Source: Trichoplax adhaerens
Taxonomy: Eukaryota; Placozoa; Uniplacotomia; Trichoplacea; Trichoplacidae
Reading direction: 5' to 3'
Length of the DNA stretch: 64,000 bases
Assembly (NCBI RefSeq): GCF_000150275.1
Contig: NW_002060944.1
Span: 7,894,832-7,958,831, forward strand
Shown here: positions 12,501-22,523 of the stretch, one piece after another
Position numbering within the stretch: the stretch's first letter is position 1
Layout: the number at the start of each line of letters is the position of its first letter
Position numbers and translations under genes: made by a program
Notes under the pieces: generated by a model
The model's input: the letters and a program-made list of their open reading frames with translations, nothing else
What the model was told of the DNA's origin: nothing
The model's database searches: none

Positions 12501-14387
12501 CTTTTATGGAAATGCTGCTAATTTTGTATGTAGATATGCGGATAGATCCAATATCAAGAAACTGTCTTCACGATGTTTGCAAAGATTGTCCAATCTTCGA
12601 TTCCTGTATGCTACATTATCTGTTTAAAATACTTTCCCATATTATATGATTGATAGTTTATGCCGTGTAAATTGATATTTGTTTATGTGTAGATCATTAA
12701 AGGCGAATCCACTACTAACAATATCTGAAAAATCGCTATATGGACCTCAACAACTATCTACTGTGTAAGACTATTTGAAAGAAAGGGTTAAAAATGTATC
12801 AGTCATTTAATAGATTTATTCCGTCATCGTCCTAATAGTAGTCTTACCGACATTTTTTAAGTATTTTGTAACCATAATAGATTATGTTTCGTTACGTTAT
12901 ATTAAAAGGAAATTGAATATGTATTAAAGTGATTTATAATCTTACAACTGATAGCTTAGGATTACTTAGATATTCCGCTATTTTGTTACGATTAGATCTA
13001 AAGCAATGCAGCAATATACTATACTTCCGGTGCTAAAAAATGAGCTTCTTGAATTACAATATCATACCGTATTTGTCTATCACATGCAATTAAGTTAAAA
13101 AGTACGATAGTTAATCATCTACTCCATGTTTGTTTTTTGGTTACAATTATTAATGCGTAAGAAGAACTCAGTAATTTTATCTTTCTATGTGGCAGTTTTA
13201 CATCTCGAGATTATTTCTGTTGCTTGGTACCTGCAAAAGTTACTGCATGCGAGCCGATTATCGTAGAATCACTGACTTCGTGTCAAAATCTGCTATCTCA
13301 TTTATCCTTAAGACTCTACATATGGATAATAGGTGGATTAGCGTTTATAGGAAATTTGTTGGTTTTACGTTTACATTGGATAAAACGGCACAGCAGTAGA
13401 TCAAAAGGAACATCACAGCTTCTAATTATCAACCTAGCGGTATCGGACTTTCTAATGTCAATTTATTTACTAATAATTGCTATTAGTGATCAGATTCATG
13501 TGAATAATTATGGCGTCCGTGCTGAAAGTTGGCTAAGAAGTCCAATTTGTGCATTAGCATTTTTCTTGGGCAGCTTATCTAGCATCATGTCTGTTATCTC
13601 GATATTACTAATTAGTGTTGATTTATATTTTCGCTGTACAAACCCGTTTAATTATCAGAATAGAAATTGCAGATCAGAAAAATTCAAAGTTACTGTTATT
13701 ATATTATGGTTAATTTGTATTATCTTTGTTGCAATACCAGCTGTAACTAGCACAAATGCCGCAGGTAATGATCGAATTTATAAATATAGTAGCATTTGTA
13801 TGCCAAGTAATGTAGAAGATGCATTTTATCGAAGTTGGATCACAATTGCTACAGTCTGTATGGTTTGTATTTGGTTAACGACATGCATATTGTATGCACT
13901 AGTACTTTTGAAAGTTCACCAAAGTAGCCAATCTGTTCATAAGTCGGCCCAATTAGATCGAAAATTAGCAAGGAAATTGTTTTTAATTTTATTTACGGAC
14001 TTAATATCATGGCTGCCTTATTATATACTTATTTTTAAAGTGATTTTGACCGGTAGGATCGATATTTTTACGTTAAAATTTGTTATTATACTCACATTAC
14101 CTATGAATTCAGCTCTCAATCCGTACCTTTATAGTTTTACTTGTCCTACATCACCAGGTAGAGCTTTATTGTCTATCCGTAAGAGCTTTTCAGGGAGATT
14201 GCGGGATTATTACTCGGATCCATTGCGCCAAGTTAATCATTATTTCTTCAAGTGTAATGATAATAATGATCCTCAAAATAATTTAGAAGGACCTGATGTT
14301 AATATCACACTAAATAATACAGAGTGTTTACAAACTGTTGATAGAGAAGAAGTTGTTAAGCGGACTCTTCGAGAATCAAATGTGTAA
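612..14387 (+). CDS. LRR-containing G-protein-coupled receptor (LGR / relaxin-receptor type), 5' incomplete
   Basis: Cell-surface receptor: a long leucine-rich-repeat ectodomain joined to a rhodopsin-class seven-helix domain. I read 38 LRR exons and one terminal 7TM exon, all joined in phase 2, giving at least 1,345 residues. No signal peptide or start codon was found, so the 5' end lies upstream of position 612 or outside the window. The best family match is the LGR group. The hinge has FCC...CEP...SCQNL, TM2 begins NLAVSDFLMSIYL, and TM7 is NSALNPYLY, close to relaxin receptors (RXFP). LGRs of types A to C usually carry roughly 9-18 LRRs, so this ectodomain is unusually long. A polyadenylation signal follows the stop. 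Two adjacent genes cannot be excluded without transcripts, but the unbroken phase-2 chain argues for one. Confidence 0.85.
6595..7380. repeat. Intron with three diverged copies of a ~100-bp unit around a ~480-bp insert
   Basis: In the 847-bp intron after LRR exon 21, a unit containing AAACTATTTACTAGTATTAT and AAAAATTAGTACTTAAGCA occurs near 6595-6690. It recurs diverged near 7190-7270 and again near 7290-7380. The sequence between (about 6690-7170) is less AT-rich than its surroundings and unrelated to the unit, so it may be an inserted element. I could not classify it. Confidence 0.5.
7399..12764 (+). CDS. LRR exons 22-38 of the LGR-type receptor
   Basis: Exons: 7399-7470, 7766-7837, 8072-8143, 8369-8440, 8506-8577, 8664-8735, 8938-9018, 9108-9182, 9310-9393, 9756-9830, 9934-10077, 10219-10293, 11377-11454, 11615-11686, 12196-12270, 12534-12605, 12693-12764. 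Phase 2-2 is kept throughout, but the LRR consensus is weaker and lengths vary (72, 75, 78, 81, 84 nt). Exon 9934-10077 is 144 nt, exactly twice the unit, and looks like two fused repeat exons; its donor is GTTAGT, as is that of 8369-8440. The last exon probably forms the LRR C-cap before the hinge. Exons 8938-9018 (acceptor TTAAG, no clear pyrimidine tract) and 9310-9393 are the least certain. Confidence 0.75.
13196..14387 (+). CDS. Terminal 7TM exon of the LGR-type receptor
   Basis: A single exon encodes the cysteine hinge, all seven helices and the cytoplasmic tail (about 396 residues), after acceptor GTGGCAG, in phase with the last LRR exon. Visible landmarks are the hinge FCC and CEP cysteines, the TM1 GNLLVL motif, TM2 NLAVSDF, a TM3 cysteine (SPICAL), the TM3 end SVDLYFRC, the TM6 FTDLISWLPYY motif and TM7 NSALNPYLY. 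The DRY position reads D-L-Y, so the usual arginine is missing. That may alter basal activity or G-protein coupling (inference). The tail is about 80 residues with scattered Ser/Thr and two NxT sites that are not extracellular. An encoded 7TM domain in one exon is typical of LGRs. Confidence 0.92.
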
Positions 14388-14431
14388 ATTCTGTATAAAG
14401 CTGTGATATACATTTTCTAGGATCAATTAGA

Positions 14432-14437
14432 AATAAA
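14432..14437 (+). terminator. Polyadenylation signal of the LGR-type receptor
   Basis: AATAAA lies 45 bases after the stop codon at 14387, a normal distance for a short 3' UTR. Confidence 0.6.
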
Positions 14438-14858
14438 TGTTGCCATTAGATTTCTGACAAGACTGTAAAGTGGCGTGATGCAATTCTGTATTCTTAATGG
14501 AAAAGATTATTCAAAATTAAGTGAAATCGTTATGTTACGAGCTAGGAATAGCCCTAACTTGCGACAAAGATTGAGAGAGTGATTTCTACCATTTACTACT
14601 GTTATTTGGAATACGAAATAATTGGTATTCCAAGGCAGATAGGGTTTAATACAGGGATACCTTCAAGACTTACTAGAAAATCACAATCTAATTTATTATC
14701 GGCGAACTCGCCGTTTATATAGATTTCGGACCTAAAACCAGTTTAGCTACACACGTCACCTCGTCTATTAGAAATTAACTAAATTAATACCCTAAAGAGA
14801 TCCTATTAAATTTACTGTAACAATATTAAAATAATCTGAAGGGTCTAGTGCACAGTTG

Positions 14859-15139
14859 TGACTATAGTAACCTATACAATTTGTGGAAGGAGCAATTTAC
14901 TAGTATACCCCACAAATGAGTGGGGATGGTATAAAAGACCGAGCGAATTGCCATTCGCTAGCAGTAGTCGCTCCGGGCTAGGACAAACTAGTAGAGACTA
15001 GAAATCAGAAGACTGGTGAATAAAAAGTGCTAGTGGTTTGAAAGAAACCTGAGTAGTTGTGTGACTGCGAGGAAAGAGTTAGTTTCCCCTTAGAAGAAGA
15101 CTTCCAAGTTAGTGGAAGACATACACAATTACTATAGCA
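14859..15139 (+). mobile_element. LTR-like element (possible solo LTR)
   Basis: A 281-bp segment starts TGACTATAGTAA and ends TTACTATAGCA, a near-perfect 11-12 bp terminal inverted repeat with TG...CA ends. Inside are TATAAAAG near 14931 and AATAAA near 15019, in the order expected of an LTR promoter and polyadenylation signal. I see no clear target-site duplication and no internal retroelement coding region nearby, so this could also be a small non-autonomous element. Confidence 0.4.
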
Positions 15140-15554
15140 CCTGACATAACCCAATCGCAAGTGAGATTTGTGACAATTCCTTAACGTACATATTACAAAT
15201 TATTTTTCTTATTGTGGTTGATAAAGCGAGAATACAGATGATAGACGCCCTATCGAACATATTATAAAGTACTAGTACAAACTCCCGTCGCTTTGCTGAC
15301 GGTTTACGATAATGTGCTCATTTAACAGATAGTATTACCATTTGATAGACGTGTCAGATAATCAAAGTCATTTAACAGTAGTATAAATACCCCCACGCTG
15401 CTCATTTCAAGGGTGGGTGAGCGGCATTTTGATCGTAGTTGATAATGTGCTTTTTTAGTGTACTGTCAGGTTATAATGAGCGGATATAGCATACTGGAAC
15501 TGGTGAAATACTGCGCAATGATATGTGTGTACAAATTAGGAAATTATTGAAGTT

Positions 15555-16630
15555 GTATTACTCCACGATCATGTTCATCTTTGGTCAATTCATTAATCGT
15601 ATTGTAAAAGTGGAGTAATACTACATTCATTTACGCTACCTAAGTTGTATCGCACGAAAATATCCCTTGATCGCCTCAGTCGGTCATTGAAATTTATATG
15701 AGTATACGTGCAATATTGTTGTTATTGCATCCAATTACGAAGAGATCTGTAAAGTATGGGATACGATTATAACTACGATACGTCTATACAGAAAGCATAA
15801 AATACAGTCTGTTTCTTCCGTCAATGCTTTATCAATTTTTAGTTTACGATACGCATAATTCACTTTACTGCACAATTGACTGATTTTACGTTAGTTATAC
15901 TTTGGTGTCTTTTGTTGAACCAATTTAAAGGAGACATTACTCCATGAGCCATTTTTCTCTTGTTATCTTTAGTCCATTCATTAATGGAGTTCAGTATGGT
16001 AATAAAGTATTTCACTTTTACGCTATCGAAGTTGTGTCTGACAAAATATCGCCTCAGTCGGCCATCTCTACTTGTATACGTGTAATGTAATGTTGTTTGG
16101 TCTTCAAGAAAGCGATTCATATTTTATGTTGGTCATTGACTTTATTGATGATATATCACGACACGAGACACTGAGGGCAAAAATTGCCTTTTTACATACC
16201 GTTGGGAAAAGATATCAAGTCTATACGCGTACTACTAGTACGTCGATATAGAAAGTATACAGTAAAACATGTTTCTTCCATCAATGCTTTATCCAGAATG
16301 TTTTATCCATTTTAGTTTCCATACCGTTGGGGAAAGATATCAAATCTATACGCGTACTACTAGTACGTCGATATAGAAAGTATACAGTAAAACATATTTC
16401 TTCCGTCAATGCTATATCCAGAATGTTTTATCCATTTTAGTTTCCATACTGTTCGGAAAAGATATCAAGTCTATACGCGCACTACTAGTACGTCGACATA
16501 GAAAGCATACAGTAAAACATGTTTCTTCCGTCAATGCTTTATCCAAAATGTTGTATCAATTTTAGTTTAATGCACCCTTAATTCACTTTCACTGCACCGA
16601 TTTACGCTAGTTCTATTTTGTTGAAATAAT
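15555..16630. repeat. Diverged direct duplication with an embedded 124-bp tandem repeat
   Basis: The block beginning near 15555 (TATTACTCCACGATCATG, then a shared CGCCTCAGTCGG box) recurs near 15936. Its end (CTTCCGTCAATGCTTTATC...AATTCACTTT) recurs near 16530. Between the copies, a unit of about 124-125 bp starting CATACCGTTGGGAAAAGATA is repeated in tandem three times, at about 16195, 16319 and 16444. The 86-residue reverse-strand ORF in the block has no support and is read as chance. Confidence 0.75.
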
Positions 16631-16734
16631 TGATTTATTGAACACAGACATCAACATAAATCTCCAATATCAGCATGATTGGATTGTCAGATTGAGCATG
16701 CTCATCCGTCAATGGGAGTAACATGGGGGTTGGC

Positions 16735-16900
16735 GTACAGTACAGTACAGTACAGTACAGTACACTACAATACAGTACATCATACTGTACATCATACTGT
16801 ACAAGTGTACAGTAGTCGAACTGTGCTGTACAGTATACTGTACGGTACAGTACAGTATGCAGCAGTGTTAAGGTACAACACAGTAACTACAGTACTATAC
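16735..16900. repeat. TACAG simple repeat with GTAC palindromes
   Basis: An array of perfect and near-perfect TACAG units on the + strand turns into the complementary CTGTA on the same strand (for example CATACTGTACATCATACTGT). The tract can therefore fold into hairpins. It creates a spurious 76-residue ORF. The remainder of 14388-17187 outside the annotated repeats shows no gene. Confidence 0.85.
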
Positions 16901-17187
16901 GTTAGTTAGAAACAGTCGTTATTAATATTAAGGGAAATTAATTAATAAAATAATTAATTAATCAGAATTGCTGCATGTGTCGTATGATGGTGGAAGAAGA
17001 AAGCTGCCCTTGTTGTTCCAGTCTTGATCGATGTGGGCACTAGATAGTGTAGTTGCAGAGATTTTATGCCAATCCAACCCTCTGTACTCGTTGTCGCTCC
17101 AATTTCAACCTCCAGTTTTCATCTAGTGATTAGTCAAATACTGTACGCTTGTTATTGAATTACTCATTTCTTCATTACTTCAAAGTC

Positions 17188-20100
17188 ATGAAGGAATCAT
17201 CTGATCATCAAGGCAATGGCGATCTGACGTCATTTTCATCGATTCCCCCAAGCCAGCGGATGATTTCTGCTTGTGCTGGAGCCTTTTTTGCATCGTTATT
17301 AAGTAAGTAACTGCCATTTGAAGAAGTAATAGAATTAATGATTGTCATCGCTTTTGATCCATCACCCTCTCAACGAGACATCGTTACAGTAGTCACTAGC
17401 GGCCATACTGAAAATTCACGCTCGATAAAAATATAGTTCATAAACATGCAAATAGCGTTATTTGTGACATATTCATTTCAATCGACGATCAAAGTCTTCA
17501 TGGTAGAGATATCCAATGAATACGCTAATTTACAGTACATCTACATGTTATTTTGCTTTTCGAATTACTGTACAATCGCATTTTCCACTTTACATAAAAG
17601 TATAGTGTAGCATGCAATAATAGGAAAATTCCAGGCTATGTGCCGTTGCATTGGTAAAAAGTTATTACCATCGTTAGGCTTAATCAATTGCGGTCTACCA
17701 TGGTCAAAACAAAGACTTATTACCCTAAATTTCTCTCTATATAGAATACCCATCAGCATGCATGATTGAAGAATAAACGATTACTTACTTACTCGACGAT
17801 AGTACAGTACAGTATTGTTATAGTTGCCGTGCTGAAATAGTGCTTAAAATACTACTGTATGAATTGTAATCCAATTATATGATTGCATTGCATGTGCTTG
17901 TACTCTGTACAAATCCCTGGATCGCGAGAAGGCGTTTACCTTATTAGCGTAATTTTAATACTCTGAAATATCGGGCTTAGTAAATCAACAATATATCGGC
18001 CACGAAAGTCTCTTGTTGACGTATACTGTTTACGAGTAATAACAACTAGAAATGCAGCGGACGCGAAGAAATTCCGTCAATGTTGAGATGAATTAATTAT
18101 CACCTATACAAAGCAGTGATTGTATATTTCTGATTTGTTGCATAAAAATAGTTACTCCATTTGATGTAGTCAAGACCAGGATTCAAGCAGATCAGAAATT
18201 GATTAAAAGTGGTAAATATGGATTATAAGCAACGCTATTGTTTGTAAATGATTTAAAATGATACTTGTTGTTGATATCTATACTACATTTATTGAATATT
18301 TTCATCTTAATGTTTGAAGACTTGTAAATAGTAAAAGCATGCATGTAGTATTTTCAAACGATTATTTGGACATATCAAAATTTAAATTTACAGTATTACA
18401 CTAAACATGACCATGTTATATGATTTACCGTTTGGTTGTATTTCCTTTATGGATAAACATGAATAGAACTTTCATTTAGTTATTAGTCCTGTAGATAATG
18501 ATTGTAGTATCTTGGAACAATTAATTAGACCGATCAATCTTTCGGATCTTTCTAGATGTTTGTTGCTTAGAGTCAATAGTACGACTTTAAACATGCAGTC
18601 CCTTTTAGTTCTTTCTAAATATCATAATACGTTGCAATTGTCGCTATACGTATCTGTCATAACGCTACAATTGCTTTTACTACGAGTAGATTTTAAGTAA
18701 TTTCTACAAGTGTTAGTGGCTGGTATTCAATCATCGAGTGATCGCTGATAACATACTAAAGTAAATGAATTAAGATTCAAATATGTTCGTGTACGTTATA
18801 CGAGTACAATCTATAGTAATCCTACTTGACATAATTCATTCGTACTCATGTACTTATATTCATTGCATAAGCTAGGTAGTTCTACTGTAATTTGCTCGGA
18901 CTTTAAAATGAATCGAAGAGCTCCTATTAAAATACGTTTTTGTTATTCAAATGTTAAACAATTTGACTTTCTTAAACATATTCTTGTTTATTAGATTCGT
19001 ATTTATATTGAGCTTTGCCTGGTAAAGCTTGTCATTGGGATGCTTATTTTGCTGTATTTTCTTATTGCATTAATTAGATAAAATTGTCTTTTTTCGAAAT
19101 GGAGTCCTAAGTCAAGTTTGCCCAATATGTCCCGCTGGTCCCAGTCATTGCGAACATCAAGTCAACATTACCAGCCGAGCTACGGCTATGGTATGTAATT
19201 TTTATTAACGAATATTGACATTTAATTGAACATTGCGGCTCGATGCTAATTGATCGGTTATGGGGTCTCCCGTTAAACGGAATTCAAATTTAATGATAAC
19301 AGTATATCTGTAAAATTGGATATTTTTCGGTGATAAATGTCAATTATCGTCGTAATGTTTCTACCTTTATTTCTTGAAAAATCTCAGGAAACTGCGTTCA
19401 ATATTGCAAAAAGTGAAGGAACATTTGGTTTATGGAGAGGATTATCGCCAACTGTGTAAGATATCATTTTACTTTTCTTAAGACCTGTACTACAGGATTA
19501 ATTCCTTTCTCTTGCTCACTTTTCTTGGCTGTATGAATGTTACACAAAAATCTTCTTACATCATAAATTTGTTAACACGAATTATGTATCATTGAAATGC
19601 TGATTATTTTGTTTCCCAAATTAGAATGATGGTGGTGCCTGCTACTGTCATCTACTATACTGGCTATGATTTCTTAAAGGATAGGCTATCTTTTCGTCTT
19701 GGTTCCTATAAAGATGTACTTGCACCAATGATTGCTGGAGTAACAGCGCGTAGTAAGTCGTTAATTTACGGAGTAATTACTGAATTAGTCATCTTTAAGT
19801 GATAATAACTTCAGAGATGTCCGATATTATATAATTTAATACTTTTAACTAGTTTTTCTTGAATTTAAATTTCTACTTTTGTATGGATTGTTGAACTTAT
19901 CTAGAGATTTAAATGTTTATGTCATTACAGCTACGACAGTCTTAATGGTTTCGCCTATTGAATTAATGAGAACTAAGATCCAAGCCAAAGAAGGGTATAG
20001 TTATAGAGGCGAGTAAAATTACTGCTAACGTACTTATGCATCCCTATTATCATTGCAGTTAATCGAACGACCTCCAGTTCCTAAATTCTGTATACCTTGC

Positions 20101-21027
20101 TTTATTAGAAATGGCTAGCATTGTGAAAAATGCCGTCAAACAAAGTGGGGCATCGTCTCTTTGGCGAGGACTAGGGCCCACACTTCTGCGCGATGTACCT
20201 TTTTCTGGTGGGTGTTATAAGATTCATTTCCAAAATTTACTTTATATACAGTTATTCTTGTTTACGAATCTTAATTAGCTAATAGTGATTACCTTAATAA
20301 CATAAACAATCCCGATTAATAGCATGTTATTGGGCTGGCTATGAATACTTTAAGCGTAAACTTTCACGGTCTGTGGGTGAGAAAAATCGAAACATCGCTA
20401 CGTTTGCAGCCGGTGCTATTTCCGGATCGGTAAGCTATTCGTTCCCATAGTAGTGTAGGTAACTAGATTTTTAATGTAAAAGTATACCATGTATAAATCA
20501 TTAATGCGATAAGATGTAAGCGTGTCTTAATCGCCAATAGAAATCTGTTATGGTAAAGTTCTACAATAAAGATGGTCTTTAATTATAATGATGCAATAGA
20601 TTGTTGCTACTGCCACGACTCCCTTTGATGTCGTCAAGACTCGTTTACAGGTTGACATGGGAGAAAATTTTGCAGGTATAAATATTTGGCTTGATTGTGC
20701 TATACCTAGCTTTATATTGTTTTTGTGTACTAAAAAATGTAATTAATTTGGATTGATAATAGAAAAGCAAAAAATTCCGTCCACTTGGAGTGTTATCAGA
20801 GATATCTGGAAATTACATGGATGGAACGGTTTATTTGCAGGTGCATTAATGGAAAGATTGACAAGTATGATATTATGTGGTTGTAGGCATAAATGATTAA
20901 AATCAAGATAACTTTTTCTTCAGGTGTAACTGCTCGTGTCGCCAAGATTACGCCCGCATGTGCTATCATGATAGGTAGCTATGAATTTTGTAAAGACTTT
21001 TTTGTGAAAAGAAACCGTTCTCGATAA
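17188..21027 (+). CDS. Mitochondrial carrier, SLC25A39/SLC25A40-like (copy 1)
   Basis: Inner-membrane carrier of the SLC25 family. The A39/A40 branch is known for mitochondrial glutathione import. Eleven exons: 17188-17302, 18152-18211, 19078-19190, 19388-19455, 19625-19752, 19931-20008, 20109-20207, 20323-20429, 20600-20675, 20763-20840, 20924-21027; 341 residues. Three carrier signatures are visible: TPFDVVKTR, SPIELMRTK and TPFDVVKTR. The long matrix loop after the first helix holds the A39/A40-type cysteine segment: R65-N-G, then C73, C76, C83. The intron after exon 6 (20009-20108) has a GC donor, GAG|GCGAGT. This is supported by the same-phase GT intron in the neighbouring paralogue. Start: first ATG in an exon whose product begins like the family. 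Confidence 0.9.
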
Positions 21028-22105
21028 TAGCAAGTTCTTCGAAGATCGTGTAGTATTTCCATTCTGATGGACTACATGAATTTATGATGTCAGTTGCACC
21101 TTGTGCGCAAATTTAACATTTCAGTTTAATTGATACAGCAAGATTGGTTCCAATACAATGTACGCGTAGGTATATTCCTCTTTTCATCATATTCTTGTTT
21201 ATTTCACTTGGAAATGAGGATATTTATAGTCACGATAAAAGTATAAGCTATGAATTTAAAACGTTACAAATGATAGCTTGAAAGCATAAATAATTCCTAC
21301 TGACCTAATTTCGCTTAAATTAATCACTAACTTTCACTTATTGCAACGACATATTTTTACGTAATGTATATGAATTTTGCCTTTCATATAATGTTTATAT
21401 ACGGGCATTTTATATTATTAACAACTTATACTGTTTAAAATATTTCAAATTAGTTATTACAATATTTGGAAAGTTGCTGTAACGATTTATATTTCCTTTA
21501 TTGGATATCTGCTGTTCAATTATATTAGTTTGACATGCACAGATGTCGTACCTGTGTATCCATTTATGGGTTTTTATTAGCATGGCTAAAAATGCCCGAA
21601 ATGAATGAATATATATGATGAAGTCACAACGATTTTAATGACTAGATTTAAACCTATTTTATGCAGTCTTATAGGAATAAATTAATACAAACATCAATTT
21701 GGAAACTCTCATGTTTTGCGCAATACATTTTGAGTTACCCATCGGTTAAATATAAACAAGATGTTACATCATGCTTTTAAAATAATCAGTGAACCATGTG
21801 CGATCATACAGTACAGTATAATTATTTGTATTTGATTTCGTTTGGAACGTAATCATACGAACAGTATTATCTCGACCACCTACATGGTACACTATACAGT
21901 ACTCCACTAGATAGTACATACAGTAACAAGACAATCATTAATCAAATCAATTCTAGTACTAAGCTCCTTGCATGCTTGAGTCAAACCATACAGTCATAAT
22001 ATATCGTCAGCCGAACATTTGTAAAATCTGTCTATCTATCCCGCTGTTGCTGCTGCATGGTTGTAATCCTAGTTTGTCATACAACATCAACCGGAGTTCG
22101 GAGGA

Positions 22106-22417
22106 ATATTTGACTCTGATGCAATACATTTAGCTACTAAGTATTTTGTCCTACCTATCATTATTACTTCGTGTTTTAGTAAAATATTTGATTCTGATGC
22201 AATACATTTAGCTACAAAGTATTTTGTCCTACCTATCATTATTACTTCGTGTTTTAGTAAAATATTTGATTCTGATGCAATACATTTAGCTACAAAGTAT
22301 TTTGTCCTACCTATCATTATTACTTCGTGTTTTAGTAATATATTTGACTCTGATGCAATACATTTAGCTACAGAGTACTTTGTCCTACCTATCATTATTA
22401 CTTCGTGCTTTAGTAAA
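22106..22417. repeat. Four tandem copies of a 78-bp unit
   Basis: Copies start at 22106, 22184, 22262 and 22340, each with ATATTTGA[CT]TCTGATGCAA. They are nearly identical, so the expansion is recent. Because 78 is a multiple of three, the reverse strand reads as a repetitive 102-residue ORF, which I treat as an artefact. The rest of 21028-22523 holds the 3' flank of the first carrier and scattered TACAGTA motifs, with no gene seen. Confidence 0.9.
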
Positions 22418-22523
22418 ATCCAGCAGTCTCTACATTTATGGCTTTTGCTTGAATTGATGAAAGAAAAAGTGTTGACAGTTTACAAATCAATCAGTTTACA
22501 AATCGAATTTTTCGATCAGTAGT

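Noticed and set aside
16679-16909. 76-residue ORF
   Set aside because: Produced entirely by the TACAG repeat.
22087-22395. Reverse-strand ORF with a fourfold repeated peptide
   Set aside because: Artefact of a 78-bp tandem repeat whose length is a multiple of three; no gene context.
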